A stretch of 5,418 nucleotides of DNA, taken from positions 1 through 5,418 of the forward strand of contig CALCHA010000385.1 of the NCBI GenBank assembly GCA_937901265.1. Reading direction: 5' to 3'. Under the pieces are notes generated by a model. That model searched no databases. It was not told the origin of the DNA and saw only the letters and a list, made by a program, of their open reading frames with translations. Position 1 is the stretch's first letter; each line of letters starts with the position of its first letter. The position numbers were made by a program, and so were the translations under genes. The stretch is from an uncultured Phycisphaerales bacterium. Lineage in GTDB: Bacteria > Planctomycetota > Phycisphaerae > WQYP01. This document shows, one piece after another, positions 1 through 5,418 of this stretch.

Positions 1-1
1 G

Positions 2-304
2 GATGTTCAGTTGCACCGAGCGGGTGGCGTCGGAGGCGGGGGCGGGCGGCCTTTCACCTTTTTCGAGCATGTAGGCGACGGTGGCGACAAGGGCTTCGCG
101 GGTGCTTTTGACGCACTGCTCGGCGGTCTTGCCGTCGCTCATGACGGTGGGGAGTTCAAGGCCCCGGCCGAAGTATTCGCCGTCCTCCATCTGCAACACG
201 ATCTGGTAGTGTTGTGCGAGTTCCTGAGCTTCCCTGAGGATTTCGCGAGCGAAGGGGCGATCAATCGGTGCCGACGATTTTTTGGACTTTGCGGAGATAG
301 ACAT
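2..304 (-). CDS. hicB: HicB-family antitoxin, partial (C-terminus beyond left edge)
   Basis: Only the first 101 residues are inside the window. HicB proteins bind and neutralise HicA, a small RNA-binding mRNA interferase, and repress their own operon through a C-terminal DNA-binding domain. Seen here: a basic N-terminal extension, then a compact alpha/beta HicB core at about residues 32-85. The core contains VLQMEDGEYFGRGLELP (36-52), then MSDGKTAEQCVKSTREAL (55-72) and a helix ending MLEKGE. This is the characteristic RNase-H-like HicB pattern. The last visible residues (SVQLNI) look like the beta-strand that opens a ribbon-helix-helix domain, which would lie off the edge. The ATG at 304 is preceded by AAGGTG (309-314) with a 4-nt gap. 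The start lies inside the reading frame of a HicA-like fragment (overlap 42 nt), a normal order for hicAB. The family call is firm; the presence of a functional DNA-binding end cannot be judged. Confidence 0.85.
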   Translation of the reverse strand, partial: MSISAKSKKSSAPIDRPFAREILREAQELAQHYQIVLQMEDGEYFGRGLELPTVMSDGKTAEQCVKSTREALVATVAYMLEKGERPPAPASDATRSVQLNI

Positions 305-377
305 GCTTCACCTTTCCGCGATGGACCGGGATGGGAATCGGCCGCTGGCCGGGTTTGTCAAAAATGTGGTGAATCAA
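261..377 (-). pseudogene. hicA: HicA-like toxin remnant, 5'-truncated
   Basis: A 38-codon frame between guaA and hicB reads IHHIFDKPGQRPIPIPVH, then RGKVKHVYLRKVQKIVGTD and a TGA at 261-263. It resembles the C-terminal half of HicA (YcfA/dsRBD-like fold): the segment starting at the GSHH catalytic motif, the PVH strand and the final helix. The Ser before the first His is Ile here, and the whole N-terminal helix and strand (roughly 25-35 residues) are missing. Reading the same frame upstream enters the 3' end of guaA and gives no HicA-like residues. Possible starts are TTG at 377, or GTG at 383-381, which overlaps the guaA stop (GTGA) and would give 40 residues. Its overlap with hicB and the order toxin-then-antitoxin fit a hicAB operon. 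It is most likely a degraded toxin; a translated mini-protein coupled to guaA is less likely. The identification rests on a short match. Confidence 0.62.
309..314 (-). promoter_or_regulatory. Shine-Dalgarno of hicB
   Basis: AAGGTG on the minus strand ends 4 nt before the ATG at 304. It lies inside the HicA remnant and supports this hicB start. Because no promoter-like sequence is evident in the short gap after guaA, hicB is probably read from the guaA transcript or from a promoter inside guaA. Confidence 0.55.
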
Positions 378-379
378 GC

Positions 380-1927
380 TCACTCCCACTCGATCGTCCC
401 CGGCGGTTTGCTGGTGATGTCGTAGACGACCCGCGAAATGCCGCGCACTTCGTTGACGATGCGGTTGCTCACGCGGGCCAGCACGTCGTAGGGAATCCGC
501 GACCAGTCGGCGGTCATGAAATCGCTGGTGTCGACGCTGCGCAAGGCGATCACATGGTGATAGCTGCGGCCATCGCCCATGACGCCCACGGCGCGGATCG
601 GCAAAATCGCCGCGAAGGTCTGAGCCGTGTTGCGGTAGAGGTTCTCGGCGATGATTTCCTCGAGGAAAATTTCATCCGCTTCGCGCAGCAACTCGAGCTT
701 TTCAGTGGTGATCTCGCCAATACAGCGAACGGCCAGCCCCGGGCCGGGGAAAGGATGGCGCCAGACGATGTGCGCGGGCAGGCCGAGAAGTTCGCCGAGT
801 TTCCGCACCTCATCCTTGAAAAGATCGCGAAGGGGCTCGACGAGTTCAAAGCCCAGCTCCGCCGGCAGGCCGCCGACGTTGTGGTGCAACTTGATGTTGG
901 CAGCGGTGCCCGCGTGGCTGTGGCCCGATTCGATCACGTCGGGGTAGAGCGTCCCCTGGGCGAGAAAGCGAGCATCCTGAATGGATGCAGCCTGCGATTT
1001 GAAGACATCAATGAACAGCTTGCCGATGATTTTGCGTTTCTCCTGTGGCTCGGTCACGCCCCGGAGCGCGGTGAGGAATTGGGTGGAGGCATCGATGACG
1101 CGGAGGTCAATGTTGAAGTGGTCGCGGAAGGTGGACTCCACCGTCTGGCGCTCGTTTTTTCGCAGGAGGCCGTTGTCGACGAAGATGCAGGTGAGCTGGT
1201 TGCCGATCGCCTTGTGCAGCAGCGCCGCGAGCACCGAGGAATCGACGCCGCCGGACAATCCGCAGATGACGTGTCCGTCACCGACCTGCCGACGGACTGC
1301 GGCCACCGATTGCTCAATGACGCTGCCCATCTGCCAGGTTCCCGCGGCGTGGCAAATTTTGTAGAGAAAATTATCGATGATCTCCCGGCCATGCGGGGTG
1401 TGGGTGACTTCGGGGTGAAACTGCACCCCGAAGAAAGGCTTCGACACATGGCGCATCGCGGCGAGCGGGCAGGTGGGCGTGGAGGCCAGGGGCAGGAAGT
1501 CGGGGCCGAGGGCTTTCACCTGATCGCCGTGGGACATCCACACGGTGGTCTCCTGCGGCAGGCCCGCGAGCAGGTCGCGGCTGTTGTCGGCAATGTGCAG
1601 GCGGGTGCGTCCATACTCGCGAGCTTCCCCGGGCCTGACGTCGCCTCCGAGGATCTGCGCGGCGATTTGCATGCCGTAGCAGATGCCCAGGACGGGCACG
1701 CCGAGGTCGAAGATTTTCGGATCGCAGCGCGGGGCGCCGGCGTCATAGACGCTCGACGGGCCACCGGAAAGGATGACGCCGACCGGGGAAAGCTTGCGCA
1801 GCTCCTCCACGGAAATATCGGGCCGCACCAGCAGCGAATAGACGCCGGCTTCACGCACGCGGCGGGCAATCAACTGCACGTACTGCGAGCCAAAATCGAG
1901 GATCGGGACGGTTTGTTGGGTGTTCAT
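380..1927 (-). CDS. guaA: GMP synthase (glutamine-hydrolysing)
   Basis: A complete protein of 515 residues, close to the usual bacterial length of about 510-525. It converts XMP, ATP and glutamine to GMP in the cytoplasm, the last step of de novo guanine nucleotide synthesis. The N-terminal class-I glutamine amidotransferase domain (about 7-190) opens with ILDFGSQY and has the nucleophile Cys83 in GICYGMQ, with His171 and Glu173 in QFHPE completing the triad. The ATP pyrophosphatase domain has the P-loop SGGVDSS (225-231), followed by FVDNGLLR and [10 protein letters not shown] (325-334). The C-terminal dimerisation/XMP-binding domain has [11 protein letters not shown] (391-401) and ends KPPGTIEWE. 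All key residues are present. The frame stays open upstream of 1927, but the ATG at 1927 is chosen because the family begins a few residues before ILDFGSQY. No Shine-Dalgarno is visible; see the nearby -10 box. It is divergent from rplU and followed at once by the HicA/HicB stretch. Confidence 0.97.
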   Translation of the reverse strand: MNTQQTVPILDFGSQYVQLIARRVREAGVYSLLVRPDISVEELRKLSPVGVILSGGPSSVYDAGAPRCDPKIFDLGVPVLGICYGMQIAAQILGGDVRPGEAREYGRTRLHIADNSRDLLAGLPQETTVWMSHGDQVKALGPDFLPLASTPTCPLAAMRHVSKPFFGVQFHPEVTHTPHGREIIDNFLYKICHAAGTWQMGSVIEQSVAAVRRQVGDGHVICGLSGGVDSSVLAALLHKAIGNQLTCIFVDNGLLRKNERQTVESTFRDHFNIDLRVIDASTQFLTALRGVTEPQEKRKIIGKLFIDVFKSQAASIQDARFLAQGTLYPDVIESGHSHAGTAANIKLHHNVGGLPAELGFELVEPLRDLFKDEVRKLGELLGLPAHIVWRHPFPGPGLAVRCIGEITTEKLELLREADEIFLEEIIAENLYRNTAQTFAAILPIRAVGVMGDGRSYHHVIALRSVDTSDFMTADWSRIPYDVLARVSNRIVNEVRGISRVVYDITSKPPGTIEWE

Positions 1928-1933
1928 GCGCCG

Positions 1934-1962
1934 ATTGTACAGAAGGCGATAAAAGCCTGAAA
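1934..1962 (-). promoter_or_regulatory. Candidate guaA promoter, possibly leaderless
   Basis: TACAAT (1934-1939) on the minus strand matches the sigma-70 -10 consensus at five of six positions. It is separated from the guaA ATG by only 6 nt. Transcription would start at or next to the ATG, which fits the absence of a Shine-Dalgarno. The -35 region (TTTCAG at 1957-1962, 17-nt spacing) is weak. The inference is tentative. Confidence 0.4.
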
Positions 1963-1973
1963 GTGATGAACGC

Positions 1974-2002
1974 TTGCAAAAGTGGGGGCAGTTGTGGATA
2001 CT
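1974..2002 (+). promoter_or_regulatory. Candidate rplU promoter
   Basis: TTGCAA (1974-1979) and GATACT (1997-2002) are spaced by 17 nt, each matching the sigma-70 consensus at four of six positions. The predicted start near 2009 gives a leader of about 50 nt before rplU. No better pair is seen in the 132-bp divergent intergenic region on this strand. Confidence 0.4.
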
Positions 2003-2010
2003 ACGGGACT

Positions 2011-2041
2011 TCCCTGAGTCCGGAGCGATATTCGGACGGGA
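2011..2041 (+). promoter_or_regulatory. Possible hairpin in the rplU leader
   Basis: TCCC (2011-2014) and GTCCG (2018-2022) can pair with CGGAC (2033-2037) and GGGA (2038-2041). This gives nine base pairs with a 3-nt TGA bulge and a 10-nt loop. It lies 6 nt before the GGAG of rplU. Ribosomal protein operons are often controlled by leader RNA structures, including an L21 leader described in Firmicutes. I do not recognise that specific motif, so function is only a suggestion. Confidence 0.25.
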
Positions 2042-2059
2042 TGCATTGGAGACATGCTC

Positions 2060-2377
2060 ATGGCATACGCAATCATCGAAGACAGCGGCACGCAGCTCAA
2101 AGTGGAGCCGGGCGACCGTTTTGAAATTGACCTCCGGGAAATGCCCGCAGGTCAGGACACCGTGACCTTTGACAAGGTCCTCTTCGTCTCGAGCGAAGGC
2201 GGCGTGAAGGTCGGGAAGCCCACCGTGGCGGGCGCCACCGTCACCGCCAAGATCCTTGGCGAGATCAAGGCCGACAAGATTTACGTCGAACGCTTCACCC
2301 GCCGGAAGGGTTTCCACCGCCGCGTCGGCCACCGTCAGCGTTACATCGCTGTCCAGGTCGAATCCATCAACGGCTAA
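2060..2377 (+). CDS. rplU: 50S ribosomal protein L21
   Basis: A complete protein of 105 residues, the usual length for bL21, which binds 23S rRNA in the large ribosomal subunit. It begins [19 protein letters not shown], the typical bL21 opening (usual form: YAIIxxGGKQYKV). It has the VTFDKVLFV strand (35-43) and [17 protein letters not shown] (52-68), and ends with the basic rRNA-binding stretch [17 protein letters not shown] (79-95). ATG 2060 is preferred to ATG 2054 because GGAG (2048-2051) lies 8 nt before 2060 but only 2 nt before 2054. It is followed directly by a strong terminator. The usual downstream partner rpmA (L27) is absent, so rplU is monocistronic here. The DSG in place of the common GGK near residue 9 is a lineage variant rather than a defect. 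Confidence 0.96.
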   Translation: MAYAIIEDSGTQLKVEPGDRFEIDLREMPAGQDTVTFDKVLFVSSEGGVKVGKPTVAGATVTAKILGEIKADKIYVERFTRRKGFHRRVGHRQRYIAVQVESING

Positions 2378-2409
2378 AATCGCCCGTTGACCCCCGCATG
2401 AATAATCCG

Positions 2410-2443
2410 GCCCGCATCCTCTCGCAGGATGCGGGCTTTTTTT
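2410..2443 (+). terminator. Intrinsic terminator of rplU
   Basis: GCCCGCATCCT (2410-2420) pairs perfectly with AGGATGCGGGC (2426-2436) around a 5-nt loop CTCGC, and is followed by seven T (2437-2443). It begins 33 nt after the rplU stop. There is no T-run on the opposite strand, so it is directional. Confidence 0.93.
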
Positions 2444-2509
2444 GTTGGCAAGGCGCGGGGTTGTTTGCGCGGAAGGAGCGAGGGATCTTGCGTGCGGAGG
2501 GCAGCCGAG

Positions 2510-2550
2510 GGCAAAAAGCAAAGAGGCCCGTCCATGCAGGACGGGCCTCT
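2510..2550 (-). terminator. Intrinsic terminator of the exported HEAT-repeat gene
   Basis: On the minus strand AGAGGCCCGTCC (2550-2539) pairs with GGACGGGCCTCT (2533-2522), a perfect 12-bp stem with a 5-nt loop. It is followed by the T-rich tail TTGCTTTTTGC. The stem starts 26 nt after the stop at 2577. It converges on the rplU terminator about 70 bp away; the roughly 65 bp between the two hold nothing recognisable. Confidence 0.85.
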
Positions 2551-2576
2551 GGCAAGTTCGTTGGGCGTGGGGAGGG

Positions 2577-4805
2577 TTACTTTGCCTGCTGCAGGATCAA
2601 GGCACTGGCCTGATTGCTCGGCACGTTGAGAGCTCCCAGGGCGGTTGCGGCCGCTTCTTTGGTGGCCGCGTCGGACTCGCTGGACACTTCCTTGATCAGC
2701 GCGTTGATCGCCGCGGAGTCCAAGGCATTGCCCGTGCGCTTGGCGGATTCCGCAAGGGCAGCGAACATCGGTGCCCGCAGCGCCGCGTCGGTGTCGGGAG
2801 ACAAGGCGGCCGCAGCCAGGGCCTTTTCACCCTCCGCGCTGTTGATGTGCCCGAGAACCGCCGCCGCCCCGCCGGCGACCGCGGCATTTTTATCACGCAG
2901 GGCCGTGGTCAGCGCGGGCAGCGCGTCGTTGATGTTATAGATCGACTTGTGATCGGCGGCCAGCATCTTGAGCAGGTTCAGCGCGGTTTCGGTGAACTGG
3001 GCGCTGTCGCCGGCAGCCGGATTGGTCGTCGCCGAAGCACCGGCATTCATGCCGGTCACATCCGCCAGGGCGGCCTTGACGGCGTCGGGGTCGGCCTTGG
3101 AGTCGATGACTTCGTAGCTGTTGGCGCTGGCCTTCTGTGCGGGGGCCTGTTCCGGGGTGGCCATCACGATCACCGCGGTGTGATTCAGGCGGTGGTCCTG
3201 ATCTTTGTACATTCCCACAGCGCCGCTGTCCGAACCGAACGGAACGATGGCCGCGGTGATGGAGCCGGCACTTCGCGAGAGTTCCAGCGCCCGGGCGAAG
3301 CTCGCCGCACTGAACACGGTGTAGGGCGTCTCGCCGCTGCGCAAGGCATCGGCCAGCTTGTTCCGCTGGTCCTCATTGGGGGAAACGATCAGCACCACGG
3401 GAGACTCCAGGCCACCGACGGCTTCGGCGAGCGTGGGCACCACGCGGTAAGCGGCGGCGAAGGGGGCTGAGGGATTCGCGCGGGCCAGTGCGAAGGCGGC
3501 GCGGAAGCGAATCTGGCGGTCGGAATCATTGAGCGCCCGGATCAGCGGGGCGTCGTTGCCCGAGATCAGCCCCTGCGTTCCGCCGGTGGCTTCCAGGGCG
3601 TCGATCGCCTTGATCGCCAGGGCGGTGTCATGATCGGCCAGCGCCATGCTGAGCACGGGGTTCACATAGATGGGTCCGGCGGCGCGAGCATAGAACGCGG
3701 CATCGGGCTTGCCGCCCTGACGGGTCGGATCGGTCGCCCCCGCGGGCAGGTCGATTTCCTTGCGGAGGCTCGAGGCCAGCCACAGCGAGATCGCGCCCGA
3801 GTTGTTCGACTCAAGCTTGAGCGCCTCCTCGGCGCAACCCATGGCCATGACGCTGTTCCAAATCGGCGTGGGGACGTCGAGCGGCACCACGTTGTTCAGG
3901 CCATTGTCAAATTTCCAGATCGCGTTGGTCTTTTCCTTCGGCGAGCCCGGCAGGTAGGAGGCCTTGGCTTCGTAGTAGTTGCGGCCAGCCGCGAGGAAAA
4001 GTTCCGCGGGCGAGGAGCGGGCCGCCCCACCCGTGCGGTCGATGCGGTCAATCGCGTGATCGACCGCGGTTTTCACCTCGCCATCGGTGCCGCTACCGGC
4101 CTGCAGCAGTCGCAGCTGGGGCAGCGCCTGCGGATAGCCGATCTGGCCGATGACATCGACCAGCGTCAGCTTGAGGGCGTTGTCTTTGGTGTTGAGCGCC
4201 TCGAGCAGCGGCGGCAGCAGGGGCCGGCCGATCTCGGTCATGACGCGGACAATATAAGGCTGCAGGTTCTTCTTGCTGCCATTCTGCAGATATTCGAGGA
4301 AGATGGGGGCCGCGTAGGCACCAGCCGCGGTGAGGCGGTCGCGCGCGTTGTTGTACGCGCGGGGGCCATTGCCCAGTCGCTCGACTTCCTCGCGGATGCG
4401 CTTGGGGTCACGGGCCACGGAGCGGTAGCCCTCCTCCAGCTTGTCGAGGAGTTGCGCCGAGATATCCCGCAGGTCGTCGCGTTGCTCGTTGCGCAACATC
4501 ACTTCGCGCGGGTTGCGGCCATTCGCGGCGGCTTCGAAGGCCGCCACAAGATCGGCCGGAGCTGCGTTGGCGTTGATGATCGCCTGGGCGTTGGCCTTCG
4601 CCAGCTCCGCGTTGTTGACCAGCGAGTAATGCAGAAAGTCGTCGGCATACTGCTGCAGGTTTTTGGTCGCATCGCCGGCGCCAGCAGGTGCTGCCGGAGC
4701 GGTTTCCTGCGCCCACCCCAGGTGCGGCGCCCCCGTCGTCGTTAGCACCGCTGCCGCGAGGACTAGACCCGACCACCCGGACCGCTGTTTGGACCGCTGG
4801 AGCAT
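2577..4805 (-). CDS. Exported helical-repeat (HEAT/TPR-like) protein with an embedded pseudo-receiver domain
   Basis: A 742-residue protein of unknown function. The N-terminus is a Sec signal peptide: basic QRSKQR, a hydrophobic stretch (about 13-26), and a likely cut after GWA at residue 32. An Ala/Pro-rich linker follows. Residues 48-180 are charged helices. Residues 183-235 look like paired HEAT helices ([16 protein letters not shown], then [16 protein letters not shown]). Residues 266-350 are TPR-like. Residues 383-462 are HEAT-like again ([20 protein letters not shown]). Residues 468-584 alternate strand and helix like a response-regulator receiver, beginning [20 protein letters not shown]. 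The acid pair is replaced by Ser475-Pro476 and the phospho-Asp position appears to be Pro522; a lysine (Lys570) remains. Residues 605-735 are HEAT-like repeats. ATG 4805 is chosen because AGGAGG sits just upstream and the signal peptide starts there; the open frame further upstream has no ribosome site. The role may be as an envelope scaffold; no catalytic motif is seen. Confidence 0.85.
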   Translation of the reverse strand: MLQRSKQRSGWSGLVLAAAVLTTTGAPHLGWAQETAPAAPAGAGDATKNLQQYADDFLHYSLVNNAELAKANAQAIINANAAPADLVAAFEAAANGRNPREVMLRNEQRDDLRDISAQLLDKLEEGYRSVARDPKRIREEVERLGNGPRAYNNARDRLTAAGAYAAPIFLEYLQNGSKKNLQPYIVRVMTEIGRPLLPPLLEALNTKDNALKLTLVDVIGQIGYPQALPQLRLLQAGSGTDGEVKTAVDHAIDRIDRTGGAARSSPAELFLAAGRNYYEAKASYLPGSPKEKTNAIWKFDNGLNNVVPLDVPTPIWNSVMAMGCAEEALKLESNNSGAISLWLASSLRKEIDLPAGATDPTRQGGKPDAAFYARAAGPIYVNPVLSMALADHDTALAIKAIDALEATGGTQGLISGNDAPLIRALNDSDRQIRFRAAFALARANPSAPFAAAYRVVPTLAEAVGGLESPVVLIVSPNEDQRNKLADALRSGETPYTVFSAASFARALELSRSAGSITAAIVPFGSDSGAVGMYKDQDHRLNHTAVIVMATPEQAPAQKASANSYEVIDSKADPDAVKAALADVTGMNAGASATTNPAAGDSAQFTETALNLLKMLAADHKSIYNINDALPALTTALRDKNAAVAGGAAAVLGHINSAEGEKALAAAALSPDTDAALRAPMFAALAESAKRTGNALDSAAINALIKEVSSESDAATKEAAATALGALNVPSNQASALILQQAK

Positions 4806-4980
4806 AAAGCCTCCTGAATCAGACGCTGCGCCAAGGCTGCGACTAGGGAAAAAATGGAACGCCACCAACCAGAATGTGCAACTCACGGCCTGAAAAGTGC
4901 CGGAGCGGTGTCCTCCGCCGTGCTCTGCCATCCACGCCACCCCGAAATTCCAAACCGTGAGCCTGGAACTTCGGATATTG
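4806..4980 (-). other. Predicted 5' untranslated leader (about 175 nt)
   Basis: This stretch runs from the expected transcription start to the ATG and contains the AGGAGG site at its end. A small hairpin CGGAG/CTCCG (about 4902-4918) followed by a short TTTT is visible. I see no known riboswitch pattern and no convincing upstream peptide. Confidence 0.4.
4810..4815 (-). promoter_or_regulatory. Shine-Dalgarno deciding the start of the exported protein
   Basis: A perfect AGGAGG on the minus strand lies 4 nt before the ATG at 4805. It settles the start, although the frame remains open to a GTG near 4940. Confidence 0.85.
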
Positions 4981-4986
4981 GGGCCG

Positions 4987-5014
4987 ATTATAGACGCACC
5001 CCCGAAGCTGTCAA
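4987..5014 (-). promoter_or_regulatory. Perfect-consensus sigma-70 promoter for the exported protein gene
   Basis: On the minus strand TTGACA (5014-5009) and TATAAT (4992-4987) are separated by 16 nt. Both hexamers match the housekeeping sigma consensus exactly. The expected start near 4980 leaves an untranslated leader of about 175 nt before the ATG at 4805. No other gene lies between, so this very probably drives the exported HEAT-repeat protein and predicts strong expression. Confidence 0.85.
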
Positions 5015-5082
5015 AGGAATACTCTGCGTTGCCGGAACAGGTGGCCCTCCACCATGCCCCCTCCAGGGCCCCCGAGGCTTGC

Positions 5083-5418
5083 CTACAGCAGCGGTTCCAT
5101 CGGCATCAACACGTCCGCTGATGGAGCGGGCGGCGCGGGCGGACCACGAAATTCCCTGTAATTCCGCAGGTCGATCTTCCCCGCCGGCTTCGACCAGGGC
5201 ACAACGTTCATCTCATGAAAGAGCTTCCGGCGCGAAACCGCCTGCTTGAACAGCTCCCCAATCCGCGGAATATGTCGCAGCACGGTCCCATCTTCCTTCG
5301 CCAGTTCCTGCCGGTGGGGGGGCTCCACCGTATACACCGGCGCGGCCTGGGATGCCCCTGACACCACCAACCCGTGCGTCCGCGCCATTTCCAGCGACGC
5401 ATGCGGCCCCGGCTGATT
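5083..5418 (-). CDS. Unrecognised protein, C-terminal 111 residues (start beyond right edge)
   Basis: An open frame enters from the right edge and stops at TAG 5083-5085. I do not recognise the family. Visible: SLEMARTHGLVVSG (8-21) followed by a Pro/Ala-rich turn, then a charged region with EDGTVLRHIPRIGELFKQAV (42-61), RRKLFHEMNVVPWSKP (63-78) and KIDLRNYREFRG (81-92). The tail is Pro/Ala-rich (PPAPPAPSADVLMPMEPLL). There is no membrane segment or Cys/His cluster in this part. An ATG at 5388 could start a 101-residue protein, but the frame stays open to the edge and no clear ribosome site precedes that ATG. A longer gene cut by the window is therefore preferred. It is followed about 70 nt later by the promoter of the next leftward gene. 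A G-rich inverted repeat (5043-5070) lies in that gap, but it lacks a T-run. Confidence 0.6.
   Translation of the reverse strand, partial: NQPGPHASLEMARTHGLVVSGASQAAPVYTVEPPHRQELAKEDGTVLRHIPRIGELFKQAVSRRKLFHEMNVVPWSKPAGKIDLRNYREFRGPPAPPAPSADVLMPMEPLL

Noticed and set aside
11..1960. A 649-residue plus-strand open frame antisense to guaA
   Set aside because: It is a long shadow frame caused by high GC and codon bias. Its translation resembles no known protein, while the opposite strand encodes an intact GMP synthase.
1928..2521. N-terminal extension of the guaA frame beyond 1927
   Set aside because: The extra 198 codons read antisense through rplU and its terminator. GuaA homologues begin close to the ATG at 1927.
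2442..3470. A 342-residue plus-strand open frame crossing the minus-strand terminator
   Set aside because: It reads through a terminator hairpin and then antisense to the exported protein. Composition is that of a shadow frame.
3630..4745. A 371-residue plus-strand open frame opposite the exported protein gene
   Set aside because: Arg/Gly/Val-rich shadow translation with no ribosome site. The opposite frame has a signal peptide, promoter, ribosome site and terminator.
4806..4940. N-terminal extension of the exported protein to a GTG at 4940
   Set aside because: It has no ribosome site and would bury the signal peptide. AGGAGG lies directly before the ATG at 4805.
5043..5070. Inverted repeat GGCCCT/AGGGCC as a terminator for the right-edge gene
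   Set aside because: The loop is 16 nt and no T-run follows on the minus strand, so an intrinsic terminator is not supported.
4854..5249. A 131-residue plus-strand open frame
   Set aside because: It overlaps a perfect-consensus minus-strand promoter and the end of another gene, and its translation is low in information.
1..5418. CRISPR arrays, tRNA or rRNA genes, insertion sequences, long direct repeats
   Set aside because: None was seen by reading both strands. No regular repeat-spacer pattern, transposase or terminal inverted repeats are present.

Overview
This is a GC-rich bacterial window carrying ordinary housekeeping genes beside one toxin-antitoxin remnant and one unusual exported protein. 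The GC content, the isolated rplU, the HicB sequence style and the large exported HEAT-repeat protein suggest a member of the Planctomycetota/PVC group, possibly Phycisphaerae. That assignment is an inference from protein flavour only and is not secure.

Layout: positions 1-1927 are read leftward as a compact group. guaA (GMP synthase, 380-1927) is complete. Directly behind its stop codon lies a short reading frame (261-377) that resembles only the C-terminal half of a HicA toxin. It overlaps the start of a HicB-family antitoxin gene (2-304) that runs off the left edge. The arrangement looks like an antitoxin whose toxin lost its 5' half where guaA now ends. Just upstream of guaA is a TACAAT box so close to the ATG that the transcript may be leaderless.

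Positions 1928-2443 hold a divergent intergenic region and rplU (ribosomal protein L21), read rightward. rplU has a candidate promoter, a possible leader hairpin, a clear Shine-Dalgarno and a textbook intrinsic terminator. The usual partner rpmA (L27) does not follow.

Positions 2510-5014 hold one leftward transcription unit. It has a perfect-consensus TTGACA-16-TATAAT promoter, a roughly 175-nt leader, a strong AGGAGG site, and a 742-residue Sec-exported protein. A strong hairpin terminator ends the unit, tail to tail with that of rplU. The protein is built of helical (HEAT/TPR-like) repeats, with what appears to be a degenerate response-regulator receiver fold in the middle; this is the most novel item here.

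Positions 5083-5418 carry the C-terminal end of another leftward gene of unrecognised function that enters from the right edge. Apart from guaA with the HicAB remnant, the genes appear to be independent transcription units with no shared pathway.
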